64,000 nucleotides of DNA, from assembly GCA_910579495.1 (NCBI GenBank), contig CAJTVD010000007.1:16895-80894 (forward strand), given 5' to 3'. Shown here in pieces: positions 28,479 to 36,851 of the stretch. Origin of the DNA: an uncultured Lachnospiraceae bacterium. GTDB lineage: Bacteria; Bacillota; Clostridia; Lachnospirales; Lachnospiraceae. Under the pieces are notes generated by a model. That model searched no databases. It saw only the letters and a list, made by a program, of their open reading frames with translations, and was not told the DNA's origin. Each line of letters starts with the position of its first letter. Positions within the stretch are counted from its first letter, which is position 1. The position numbers and the translations under genes are program-made.

Positions 28479-29387
28479 TCATGGTTCCAGATATTTTTTC
28501 CGGATCCCCTCAGCAAAGGCAAGCACGTCTTTCCGGAATGCCGCAGGCTCCAAAAGCTCCGCTCCCTCCCCAAAAGAAGCAATCCATCCTACAATGCTGT
28601 TTTTATCCGTAAACCCAAAGGAAAAGAGCAGCGTCCCGTCAGGCTGGACGGTAAAGCTCTCGGGGCCATATTCCTCCACCAGCCGCCACTGATATTGGGG
28701 CTGGATGACCGCCTTTACCTGATACCCGCCGGGAAACACCCGCTCCGGGGAAAGATCCGGCAGGGGGACCGCCCGTTTCTCAAAAGCTTCTCCCATCTCC
28801 AGCCCCGTCATCCGCATGAGCTTGAAAAGCCGGAAGTCTTCCCTTATTTCACACCACCCCCACAGATACCAGCTTGCCCACTGGAAAATCAGGGCATAAG
28901 GCTCCACAGTCCTTTGGGACGTCCCCTTGGGCGCAAAATAGGTGAAGGATACCTTGCGCCCTGCCAGGACCGCCCCGTGGAGCAGTTCCATTTTCGGGGA
29001 AAGGGAGGCTTTGTACCAGGAGGAAAGATTAATGAAAATATGCCCGTCCCCGGCAAGCAGGTTAGAGGCCCCGGCGGAAAGCTTTTCCATGAGCTGGGCG
29101 TAGCGTTTTGTGCCGCTGACGCTGTCCAGGCTGCGGAGCCCTGCCAGGATTGCCTGCATATCTGACCTGCTTAGCAGCGCCCGGTCAATTTTGTACCCCT
29201 CCATAATGGAAACCCCGCCGTTCGCCCCCGGTTCCGTCACCAGCGGGATCCCCGCCCTGCACAGCGCCTCAATATCCCGGTTGATGGTGCGGCGGGAAAC
29301 CTCAAACTTCTCTGCCAGCCAGGGAGCTGTCACCTTTTCCTGCTGCAACAGGATAGATAAAATTCCCAGCATCCGATCAAGCTTCAT
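28479..29387 (-). CDS. YafY-type HTH/WYL transcriptional regulator
   Basis: 302 residues: an N-terminal winged HTH (MLGILSILLQQEKVTAPWLA, then VSRRTINRDIEAL) and a WYL domain (about 140-215) with YALIFQWASWYLWGWC, then a C-terminal WCX-like extension. WYL proteins sense small ligands or nucleic acid and mostly act as repressors or activators of adjacent genes. It precedes the remnant, DUF3795 and GyrI-like genes, which it may control. Confidence 0.87.
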   Translation of the reverse strand: MKLDRMLGILSILLQQEKVTAPWLAEKFEVSRRTINRDIEALCRAGIPLVTEPGANGGVSIMEGYKIDRALLSRSDMQAILAGLRSLDSVSGTKRYAQLMEKLSAGASNLLAGDGHIFINLSSWYKASLSPKMELLHGAVLAGRKVSFTYFAPKGTSQRTVEPYALIFQWASWYLWGWCEIREDFRLFKLMRMTGLEMGEAFEKRAVPLPDLSPERVFPGGYQVKAVIQPQYQWRLVEEYGPESFTVQPDGTLLFSFGFTDKNSIVGWIASFGEGAELLEPAAFRKDVLAFAEGIRKKYLEP

Positions 29388-29581
29388 CCACTATCTCCTC
29401 TCCGGTTTTATTCGTGATAAATAACCATTCACCCTTCACGTTAAAACCAGTATACCACGAAAAAGGGGACAAATGTATGTCATGTTTCCCCTTTCCTTCT
29501 GCCACCAGGAAAACCGCCCCCCACCAAAAAGAACAGGCAGCCGCCCCACCATAGGACAACCGCCTGCAGCCCAAACAAAAT

Positions 29582-30283
29582 CTATGGATGGCCGCTAAGG
29601 TATTTCATAATTCCCATATGGATATTCCATGCAAGCTGTTCCTGGTAAACCTGGCTGGAAAGCTTTGCCGCTTCTTCCCGGTTTGAGAGGAAGCCGCATT
29701 CCACGATCACAATAGGCTTCGACGTCTTTTTCAAAAGAAAATAGCTGTCATTCCCCTTTGCCTCCCTTTTATTATCCGGGTCAAGGCTCCGGAGCTGTTC
29801 CTGCAGGGTCTCTGCCAGCAGCTTACTTTTTTCACTGGTGGTGTAATAAAATACCTGCGCCCCATTTACATACTCCTCATGGTAGCTGTTCTGATGGATG
29901 CTCACCACCAGGAGCGGGTCGGCGGCCTCTATGATCTCCAGGCGCTTTTTCATATCCTGTACCTTTTTATTAGAAGCGCTTTCCTCGTACAGACCGGCAT
30001 CCCCCTCCCTGGTCATCACCACACGGATCCCTTCCGCCTGCAGGAACTGTTTCAGCTTCTGGGCAACCAGCAGATTGATATCCTTTTCAAGCTGGTCATT
30101 GACGCCCACCTTCCCTGGATCCGCTCCCCCATGCCCTGCATCTATTACAATGCAGATTTCCTTCCGGTTCTCCACCTGCACACCGCTCACATAAACAGCT
30201 CCCTCCCTTGCCACCACAAACATGGAAAATAAAAGTATCCCCACCATCACCAGCTTTAAAATCCTGTTTTGCTTTTCTGTCAC
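29582..30283 (-). CDS. cwlD: N-acetylmuramoyl-L-alanine amidase, CwlD type
   Basis: Zn2+-dependent Amidase_3, 233 residues, the CwlD length. It has an N-terminal membrane anchor (about 9-28), the metal motif IDAGHGGADPG, SIHQNSYHEE and the catalytic IVECGFLSNREEA. CwlD removes peptides from muramic acid during spore cortex formation so that muramic-delta-lactam can form, which would imply a spore former; a vegetative amidase role cannot be excluded. The upstream hairpin at 30327-30355 isolates it from the GH18 gene. The 194 bp after it (29388-29581) hold no gene. Confidence 0.85.
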   Translation of the reverse strand: MTEKQNRILKLVMVGILLFSMFVVAREGAVYVSGVQVENRKEICIVIDAGHGGADPGKVGVNDQLEKDINLLVAQKLKQFLQAEGIRVVMTREGDAGLYEESASNKKVQDMKKRLEIIEAADPLLVVSIHQNSYHEEYVNGAQVFYYTTSEKSKLLAETLQEQLRSLDPDNKREAKGNDSYFLLKKTSKPIVIVECGFLSNREEAAKLSSQVYQEQLAWNIHMGIMKYLSGHP

Positions 30284-30326
30284 GCCATGCCTCGACTATC
30301 ATTTTCCTCCTTTCAATGTATGAAAA

Positions 30327-30355
30327 ATAAGCTGTGGGTATACCCCACAGCTTAT
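30327..30355 (-). terminator. Terminator after the GH18 gene
   Basis: A perfect 12-bp stem (ATAAGCTGTGGG with its complement) around a five-base loop, followed on the minus strand by TTTTTC, 23 bp after the GH18 stop. Confidence 0.85.
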
Positions 30356-30377
30356 CTCAATCAATGGCAAATCCTGC

Positions 30378-32075
30378 CTATCTGCTTAAATATGCGCCTA
30401 TCTCGTCCCAGATTTCCGGTTTCTCAAAGCCAAGGCGCCAGCTTGCCACTCCCGCAATCTGATAATTATCCATTACATTCAGCTTCACACGGATAGATTC
30501 CACATCCTCCAGCCAGACCTGGAACAGGCTGCCGCCCTCTGTATATTCCCCATAATTCTGGCAGGCTGCCTCGTCCCACTCTACAGAAATGCTGTGGGCG
30601 TTTACATACTCCTGCGCCGCCTCCATCCCTACTGCCTGGCTGCTGATCTGGCCATTGCTTGTCTCCCATATTCTGGTGTAAAAGGGAATCGCGTTAATGA
30701 CCTTTTCCGGGGGAACCTGTTCCACTGTTTTCGCAATTCCATCCTCCACGAAATCAATGGACGCAACGCTTCCGGCCTCCGGGCTCCCTGCATAATGCTC
30801 ATCGTATCCCATAACAATCACATAATCTGCCACTATGCCCTGTTCCGCCCTGTCATAGTGTGCCGTATACTCTGTAGGCACATAATTATCCACCGAAAGG
30901 ACAATGCCGTTGGCCCTGCAGGGAATGGACAGTTCCCGGATAAACTCTATATAGTGCTCCCCGCAGTCCGCGCTTATCTGTTCAAAGTCCACATTGATCC
31001 CGTCAAGCCCATAGGTAAGCGCTTCGCCCACCAGCCCCTCTATGAGCTTTGCCCTTTTGGTTGTGGAGGAAAGCAGCGCATACATGTCAATGCTGTCCTT
31101 ATACTCAATGTTTTCCACAAGGCCCCATACCTCCAGCCCCTTCCCGTGGGCCTTATCCACATAATCCCGGCTGGCAAAGCTGGTAAAATTGCCTTCGCTG
31201 TCACTGACCTTAAACCAGGTAGGTGAGATTACATTCAGCCCTTTGGCATTTTCCGTCATTGCCTCAAAGGTATCATTCCCCCCTATCCCGGACACCACAT
31301 GCCACCCCAGATTGATCTTATAATCCCTGGCCTGGCTGGTATATACCGGTTCTTCATAGTCCGTAACGGGTATGGGAAGCTCCTGCCTTGCCTCCCCAAG
31401 CTTTTTGTTCTCCACATAGCCGATAATGGCATCCCCTGTCTTTACCTTGCTCCAGGTTTCCATCTCTTCTAAAAGGATTACCTTCTCCCCTGCGGGAAGG
31501 TCTTTAAGGATTTCGCTTTTTACCCCGCCCAGGACCCTTACGGCGGTATCCTTCTTTACCTCTGCCACCTTCCGCTCCGGCCACTGGTTGTAAATCTGCA
31601 GCCGGAAAGGCTCCCCAAAGCCCTCATAGGAAAAATTGGCGTACTGCTTTACATAATCTATTGCAATATACAGTGTTTCCCCTTCATACCGGGCAGGAAC
31701 ATATTCATAGGCCATCTCCCCCTCTTTCCCGGTTACCACATTGCTGCCAATCACGGTACGGGCTATATGGTCTGGCAGCGTATAGAGCAAAAGCCCCTCC
31801 CCCTGGTCTTCATAAAAACGGCTGTTAAAATACTTATGGACCGTATCCAAATCTAAATAATACACGCCGTCAAAAATCCTGGCACGTTCCCCTATCAGCT
31901 CATCCTGCAGCACAATGGCCACATCCTGCTCCCCTGCCATATGGAAATAGGCAGACAAGTCAGCGCGTTCTTTCGTATAAGAATACTTCTCCAAAAACAT
32001 CGCGCCTAAGCTCACGCCCGCAATCACTATAATAAGGACGACTGCCACCAGCACGGGTATTATCTTTTTTTTCAT
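30378..32075 (-). CDS. Membrane-anchored glycoside hydrolase family 18 protein
   Basis: 565 residues. One N-terminal membrane helix (about 5-27), a copper-amine-oxidase-N-like/SH3-like stretch (about 45-235), then a GH18 barrel (about 250-565). The active-site motif DGINVDFE spans residues 358-365 with Glu365 as acid; YVIVMGYDEHY and the final VASWRLGFE strand complete the barrel. The arrangement is that of YaaH/YdhD-type proteins, which act on peptidoglycan or spore cortex rather than chitin. It sits just upstream of cwlD, so both may work on the same wall. Confidence 0.85.
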   Translation of the reverse strand: MKKKIIPVLVAVVLIIVIAGVSLGAMFLEKYSYTKERADLSAYFHMAGEQDVAIVLQDELIGERARIFDGVYYLDLDTVHKYFNSRFYEDQGEGLLLYTLPDHIARTVIGSNVVTGKEGEMAYEYVPARYEGETLYIAIDYVKQYANFSYEGFGEPFRLQIYNQWPERKVAEVKKDTAVRVLGGVKSEILKDLPAGEKVILLEEMETWSKVKTGDAIIGYVENKKLGEARQELPIPVTDYEEPVYTSQARDYKINLGWHVVSGIGGNDTFEAMTENAKGLNVISPTWFKVSDSEGNFTSFASRDYVDKAHGKGLEVWGLVENIEYKDSIDMYALLSSTTKRAKLIEGLVGEALTYGLDGINVDFEQISADCGEHYIEFIRELSIPCRANGIVLSVDNYVPTEYTAHYDRAEQGIVADYVIVMGYDEHYAGSPEAGSVASIDFVEDGIAKTVEQVPPEKVINAIPFYTRIWETSNGQISSQAVGMEAAQEYVNAHSISVEWDEAACQNYGEYTEGGSLFQVWLEDVESIRVKLNVMDNYQIAGVASWRLGFEKPEIWDEIGAYLSR

Positions 32076-32098
32076 CCTGCATCCTCCAATCGCCCTAT

Positions 32099-32127
32099 AT
32101 TATAGCAGACTATTCCCATACCGTCAT
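32099..32127 (-). promoter_or_regulatory. Predicted promoter of the GH18 gene
   Basis: Minus strand -35 ATGACG, 17-bp spacer, -10 TATAAT, 24 bp upstream of the GH18 start codon. Confidence 0.5.
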
Positions 32128-32267
32128 TACCAATTTTGACTTTTTATTACAATTTATCCGCACCTTCCGGGCACCGGAAAAATCCTGTTACATTTTTATC
32201 GTTATAAGGGGTTTTTATGCCGCATGTTCCCTCCGGCCCCCGGTGTGCGGAAAAATCTAGGCGCCAG

Positions 32268-32486
32268 TCACCAAAAGACGATCCTGTCATACCTGATTTC
32301 TTTCACTTTGCCCTTTTCATCCGTTACATAGTCTGGCATGTAAACTGTATCTTCATTCACACAACTGTTTACAATATAGTCCGTAGTGGACGGGGCGCCG
32401 TTTAAGTACAGTTTAATCCCTTCGCTTTCTAGCTTTTCAAGCCGCAGCTTCAGCAAAGAGGTTTCCATTTCACAATTCGAAGCCAT
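32268..32486 (-). CDS. Small conserved-looking hypothetical protein
   Basis: 72 residues from the ATG at 32486, chosen because GGGAG lies five bases upstream. The sequence starts MASNCEMETSLLKLRLEKLE and continues with a basic and acidic mix ending in YDRIVFW. It has no signal or membrane segment and no domain I recognise. Composition and codon use look like a real gene, but the call rests on the ribosome site and reading frame only. Confidence 0.5.
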   Translation of the reverse strand: MASNCEMETSLLKLRLEKLESEGIKLYLNGAPSTTDYIVNSCVNEDTVYMPDYVTDEKGKVKEIRYDRIVFW

Positions 32487-32577
32487 AATTTCTCCCATCT
32501 GTCCTGGGATGCATTTCCTGGCAATTTCCAAAAGGCCCACGTGATATGTCGTGCCACAAAGATAAATTAATCCCAAA

Positions 32578-32957
32578 ACTGATTATAGTTTTTATTTTAA
32601 TGACGATAATAGAAACAGATAAGATGCCGGATACGTATCTAAAAAATTACCGCTGCGAATTTCCAATTGGGGTGAATTATAACAGATGAAAATCCATAGA
32701 AATATTCGCGACAAGCACAAAGCCTGTAAGACTTCCCTTCCCTAAATTTAAAAATGGAATAAAATAAAGAATAACCAAATGGCCTGCGGCCTGAAGGGAA
32801 TAGATGGAACCGCCGCTTGCCTAAAAACCCAATGGCAGGGCTGGCTCCCATGATTTAATTTACTTAGATTCGTGTAAATAAAACGCCTGTTTCATGCCTC
32901 CTTCTGATACAGAAATTTATCCGGAAGCACCTTACGAGACTGATTATAGTGTTTATT
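32578..32957. repeat. Direct 19-bp repeats bounding a candidate MITE-like segment
   Basis: ACTGATTATAGTTTTTATT at 32578-32596 recurs with one change at 32939-32957. Just inside lie imperfect inverted segments at 32614-32640 and 32911-32938 sharing TAAG, TGC and CCGGATA blocks. The interior has no convincing gene; a 70-codon minus frame at 32639-32851 has no ribosome site or family. The rest of the 580-bp gap before mecA (32958-33070) is AT-rich. Confidence 0.35.
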
Positions 32958-33070
32958 GCCAATTTTTGCAAGTAGTTTTTTTAATATTTTATTTATTTTT
33001 CACAAATACATTAGAAATCAGCAATATACACCCATTTTATAAAATTTTTTTAAACTGTTTTTCTGCCCTA

Positions 33071-33099
33071 TTGACTTAATTTCGCACAAAGTATAATAT
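33071..33099 (+). promoter_or_regulatory. Predicted promoter of mecA
   Basis: -35 TTGACT at 33071-33076, then AGTATAATATAC; -10 could be TATAAT (15-bp spacer) or TAATAT (17-bp spacer). It lies about 70 bp upstream of mecA. Confidence 0.5.
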
Positions 33100-33169
33100 A
33101 CTTTTAAGTGATTGTATGTGTCACCAAACGGCAAGATAACAGTATCTTAATAGTAAGGATGTGATAATT

Positions 33170-33958
33170 ATGAAAATCGAAAAAGTTAACGACCACCAGA
33201 TTCGCTGTACCCTTACCAGAGAAGACTTGGCGGACAGAGAGCTCAAGCTCAGCGAACTTGCTTACGGTACCGAAAAAGCTAAAGATTTATTCCGTGACAT
33301 GATGCAGCAGGCATCTTTTGAATTTGGATTTGAGGCGGAAGACATTCCTTTAATGATAGAAGCGATCCCTCTGAATTCCGAGTGTATCGTCCTGATTATT
33401 ACCAAGGTGGAGGATCCCGACGAGTTAGATACCCGCTTTTCCAAATTTGCGCCATCTGTCCACGAGGAAGACAACGCTTTAGACGACGTGCTTGATACCC
33501 TGGCAGAGGGCGCGGACGAGGTACTCGACCTGTTCAAAAAAATCCAAAACAGCAGGGCAGGGACAGCTTCCGCAGAAGGCAGCGCCAATGAGGATGCAGG
33601 CAGCGGGGATGCCCGCCAGTCCTTCAAGAACGCCCTCCAGAAAAAGCTCCAGGATGCAGTATCCGCAGAGCTTACCAGGATTTATTATTTTGCAAGCCTG
33701 CGGGAGGTGATCGGTTCCGCCCATGTGCTCTCTAACTTCTACAGCGGCGTCAATTCCCTGTATAAGCAAAAGGACGGCTCCTACCTCCTGGCACTTTCCA
33801 AAAGCGCCCATACGCCTGTTGAATTTAATAAAATATGCAACGTTCTCTCAGAATACGGCTCATGCATCAAGTCCGTACCCGCTTCGGAAGCCTATCTGGA
33901 AGAGCACTTTGAACCCATTGTAAGGAACACGGCCCTGCAATCCTTATCCTGTATCTGA
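33170..33958 (+). CDS. mecA: Adaptor protein MecA
   Basis: Adaptor that delivers substrates to the ClpCP protease. 262 residues from the ATG at 33170, ten bases after AAGGA; an in-frame GTG nine bp earlier is less likely. The N-terminal substrate-binding part begins MKIEKVNDHQIRCTLTREDL, an acidic, variable linker covers about 95-150, and the C-terminal ClpC-binding domain (about 160-262) has YYFASLREVIGSAHVLSNF. Regulated targets in this organism are unknown. Confidence 0.9.
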   Translation: MKIEKVNDHQIRCTLTREDLADRELKLSELAYGTEKAKDLFRDMMQQASFEFGFEAEDIPLMIEAIPLNSECIVLIITKVEDPDELDTRFSKFAPSVHEEDNALDDVLDTLAEGADEVLDLFKKIQNSRAGTASAEGSANEDAGSGDARQSFKNALQKKLQDAVSAELTRIYYFASLREVIGSAHVLSNFYSGVNSLYKQKDGSYLLALSKSAHTPVEFNKICNVLSEYGSCIKSVPASEAYLEEHFEPIVRNTALQSLSCI

Positions 33959-34033
33959 TAAGGGGCAGCTTTTTCCGTGTGCCCTCCGGTAATACGTGCC
34001 GGACGCCCTTTACAGGTCCCATACAAAACGCAT

Positions 34034-34066
34034 ACCGCCTTGGGCATCGCCTGGAGGCGGTTTTTT
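34034..34066 (+). terminator. Terminator after mecA
   Basis: ACCGCCT pairs with AGGCGGT across a 14-base loop, then TTTTTT, 76 bp after the mecA stop. Confidence 0.75.
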
Positions 34067-34170
34067 GCGGCCAATTCCCCAAAAGCCCGTCCCCCTGGCC
34101 GCACAATTTGCTAACCAGAGGATTTATCGCTTGCACAACTTGCCGTCTATGGGATTCCTGTCAAAAAAAG

Positions 34171-34200
34171 TTGGTTTTTTGCAGGTTTTAATGCTAAAAT
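34171..34200 (+). promoter_or_regulatory. Possible promoter of the antiporter gene
   Basis: -35 TTGGTT, 18-bp spacer, -10 TAAAAT, about 50 bp upstream of the start codon. The match is moderate. Confidence 0.4.
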
Positions 34201-34252
34201 GAATTGATTACCGTAAATACGTTTTTACCAAATTATGAAAGGGGTCCGAAAT

Positions 34253-35863
34253 ATGAAAAAATTTAAAGGCGGGCTCACAGCAGGCGGGTGCGTCCTTTCG
34301 CTGTGCTGCCTGGTTGCGCCGGTTATGGCCCTTGCCGCCGATGGGGGTGGTTCTGCGCCATCCATGTACGCCACCTTCTGGGCGCTGCTCCCTCCTGTGG
34401 TGGCTATTGTGCTTGCCCTGGCCACCAAAGAAGTTTTCAGCTCCCTGTTTGTGGGAATTCTGGTGGGCGGTTTATTTTTTTCCGGTTTTTCCCTTGAAGG
34501 CGCCGTCCTCCACATCTTCAATGACGGATTTGTGTCGGTGCTTTCCGACAGCTATAATGTAGGTATCCTGATATTCCTTGTGATCCTGGGTGCCATGGTA
34601 AGCCTGATGAACCGTGCAGGGGGATCCGCCGCCTTCGGGAAATTCGCCAGGGAAAAAATCAAGACCAGGGCAGGCGCACAGCTTGCCACTGTGGCTTTGG
34701 GTGTGCTGATCTTCATTGATGATTATTTTAACTGCCTAACTGTGGGCAGCGTTATGAGGCCGGTAACAGACCAGCATAAGGTTTCCCGGGCAAAGCTGGC
34801 ATACCTGATCGATGCCACCGCCGCCCCGGTATGCATTATCGCCCCCATTTCCTCCTGGGCTGCCGCCGTGTCCGGCTTTGTGGAGGGGGAGGACGGTTTT
34901 TCCATCTTTATCAGGGCAATCCCTTACAACTATTATGCCCTGCTGACACTGGTAATGATGGCCGCCATCATTCTGCTGAACATTGATTTCGGTTCCATGG
35001 CCGCCCATGAAGCCAACGCTTTAAGGGGTGACCTGTTTACCTCCGGCGGCAACGTTTCCGGCCAGGAGGAGGAAGCCCCCTTAAACACCAGGGGACGGGT
35101 GGCCGACCTGATCATCCCTATTGTAGTCTTGATCTTTTTCTGTGTCATTGGGATGGTCTACACCGGGGGCTTTTTTGACGGGGAGAATTTCATCTCCGCT
35201 TTCTCTAACTCCGACGCCTCCGTGGGGCTTGCCCTGGGCAGCATTTTGGCTATGATCACCACCATCCTTATTTACCTGGCAAGGAGGGTTCTCTCCTTCA
35301 GCCAGTGCATGGACTGCCTGCCCTCCGGTTTTAAAGCCATGGTACCCGCTATTTTGATCCTGACCTTTGCCTGGACCTTAAAGGCAATGACAGACAGCCT
35401 GGGGGCCGCAGAATTCGTTGCCACAGCCATGGAACAGAGCGCAGGGAAGCTGGTGAACTTCCTGCCTGCGATCATTTTCCTTGTGGGATGCTTCCTGGCA
35501 TTCTCCACCGGGACCTCCTGGGGTACCTTCGGCATTCTGATCCCTATTGTTGTGGCAGTTTTTGCCAGCTCCAATCCACAGTTGATGGTCATTTCCATCT
35601 CCGCCTGCATGGCAGGGGCTGTGTGCGGGGACCACTGCTCGCCAATTTCAGACACTACCATTATGGCAAGCGCCGGTGCCCAATGCAACCATGTAAACCA
35701 TGTGGCCACCCAGCTTCCCTACGCACTGGTTGCCGCCGGGGTTTCCTTTATTACTTATGTGGTGGCGGGCTTTGCCCAAAACCCCTGGCTTCCCCTCCCT
35801 ATCGGTATCCTTCTCCTGCTGGCATGCCTGATGGCAATCAAGCAGATGAGGAAAAATAAATAA
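34253..35863 (+). CDS. NhaC-family Na+/H+ antiporter-like transporter
   Basis: 536 residues from the ATG at 34253 (AAAGGGG upstream). Twelve or so membrane helices; an N-terminal hydrophobic stretch may be a signal anchor. Family marks include IFIDDYFNCLTVGSVMRPVTD, FSTGTSWGTFGILIPIV and CGDHCSPISDTTIMASAGA, the last being the ion-site helix break of NhaC-type carriers. It may expel Na+, which suits a cell with a Na+-type ATP synthase; amino-acid exchange is an alternative within this superfamily. Confidence 0.85.
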   Translation: MKKFKGGLTAGGCVLSLCCLVAPVMALAADGGGSAPSMYATFWALLPPVVAIVLALATKEVFSSLFVGILVGGLFFSGFSLEGAVLHIFNDGFVSVLSDSYNVGILIFLVILGAMVSLMNRAGGSAAFGKFAREKIKTRAGAQLATVALGVLIFIDDYFNCLTVGSVMRPVTDQHKVSRAKLAYLIDATAAPVCIIAPISSWAAAVSGFVEGEDGFSIFIRAIPYNYYALLTLVMMAAIILLNIDFGSMAAHEANALRGDLFTSGGNVSGQEEEAPLNTRGRVADLIIPIVVLIFFCVIGMVYTGGFFDGENFISAFSNSDASVGLALGSILAMITTILIYLARRVLSFSQCMDCLPSGFKAMVPAILILTFAWTLKAMTDSLGAAEFVATAMEQSAGKLVNFLPAIIFLVGCFLAFSTGTSWGTFGILIPIVVAVFASSNPQLMVISISACMAGAVCGDHCSPISDTTIMASAGAQCNHVNHVATQLPYALVAAGVSFITYVVAGFAQNPWLPLPIGILLLLACLMAIKQMRKNK

Positions 35864-35880
35864 AAAGGAGTAACAGAAAA

Positions 35881-36105
35881 ATGGACCTGAAAGAACAAAT
35901 CACACAGGCAGTAGAAAAAATCACGAAAGACAAAGCCCTCCAGGAGCAGTTTAAAACCGACCCGGTGAAAGCCTTAGAAAGCGTACTTGGCATCGACCTT
36001 CCTGAGGAAGCCATCGACCAGGTGATCCAGGGCGTAAAAGCAAAACTTGCAGTGGAGAAGACTTCCGACCTGGTGGATTCCCTAAAGGGATTCCTGAAAA
36101 AATAA
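35881..36105 (+). CDS. Small helical protein encoded beside the antiporter
   Basis: 74 residues with a clear AAGGAG site, 17 bp after the transporter gene and so probably cotranscribed. The sequence is all helix-forming and charged (LKEQITQAVEKITKDKALQ, then TDPVKALESVLGIDLPEEAID). The pattern of helix, short acidic turn and helix resembles Nif11/nitrile-hydratase-type leader peptides, but there is no GG cleavage site or core, so this is only a likeness. Function unknown. Confidence 0.65.
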   Translation: MDLKEQITQAVEKITKDKALQEQFKTDPVKALESVLGIDLPEEAIDQVIQGVKAKLAVEKTSDLVDSLKGFLKK

Positions 36106-36234
36106 ACCGGCCCGCTACAGGCTGCAGGTATTAGCCCTGTGAAGGAAATCCGGCAGGGGAAAGCCCCTCCCGGTGCCAGGCACCCGCCAGCGCCGGCCGG
36201 CATATTCCTTCCAGGTATCCATATGCACAAAATA

Positions 36235-36269
36235 ACGCAGGCCCGCCCCAAAAGGCAGGCCTGCGTTTT
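36235..36269. terminator. Bidirectional terminator between the antiporter operon and the DUF1858 gene
   Basis: ACGCAGGCC-x-GCC pairs with GGC-x-GGCCTGCGT, then TTTTA on the plus strand and an A/T-rich run on the other. It lies between two convergent units. The 130 bp before it (36106-36234) hold no gene. Confidence 0.8.
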
Positions 36270-36297
36270 ATTAAATTCCCTGCGGCGGCGGCCAGGC

Positions 36298-36489
36298 TTA
36301 TAACGCCCCAATCTTCGCCATCAAATCATCAATATCCATCCCATGGACCATGGCCGCCTCTTCCAGGCTCTCTGCCTGTGCGGAGGGACAGCCAAGGCAA
36401 TGCATCCCTGCCTCCATAAGAACCGGGGCAACATCCGGGTTCGCCCTTAAAATTTCACCAATTGTCATATCCTTACTGATCTGCGCCAT
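36298..36489 (-). CDS. DUF1858 domain protein
   Basis: 63 residues from the ATG at 36489, with AAGGAGG eight bases upstream. [20 protein letters not shown], then [19 protein letters not shown] is the classic DUF1858/ScdA-N-like module with a CxxC that may bind metal, haem or Fe-S. Stand-alone copies are common in anaerobes and sit near redox enzymes; here it is divergent from the pyruvate formate-lyase genes. Exact role unknown. Confidence 0.85.
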
Positions 36490-36749
36490 CCTCAATACCT
36501 CCTTATCATCCACGTTTCCGCCGCGGCACTTGGCATTATGAAAACCTGCGGCTTTTTCAGTATAATACTTTGCCCAGTTAATGGCAAGACTAAACCTGTC
36601 CCTTCCACAAAAATCCCCTTTTTTGGCAAATTTACCTGCCAGGCGCCGATAACTTCCGGAAGAATTTATCTTTTCTGCACTTTTTACAAAAAAAATATAA
36701 AATTTCCGTAAAATCCATACTTTGTTTATAAAAAAGTACACTCTTTGCC

Positions 36750-36779
36750 TTGACTGGAAATGACTTTGTACCATATAAT
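36750..36779 (+). promoter_or_regulatory. Predicted promoter of the split pyruvate formate-lyase operon
   Basis: -35 TTGACT, 18-bp spacer, -10 TATAAT, about 72 bp before the start codon. The remaining spacer between 36490 and 36749 is AT-rich with nothing else supported. Confidence 0.7.
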
Positions 36780-36851
36780 GAAAGTACGGTAAAAGTATCA
36801 CTTTTATGGACAAATACACAATCAATATTTTTAGTAGGAGGCTTACGCAAA

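Noticed and set aside
27592..29165. Long plus-strand frames opposite the GyrI-like, DUF3795 and WYL genes
   Set aside because: Low-quality Pro/His/Ser-rich translations that cross several well-supported genes on the other strand.
32639..32851. 70-codon minus-strand ORF MGASPAIGFLGKRRF...
   Set aside because: No ribosome site, odd composition, and it lies inside the repeat-bounded segment; treated as non-coding.
34235..34253. Earlier start of the antiporter gene
   Set aside because: The AAAGGGG site fits the ATG at 34253 better.
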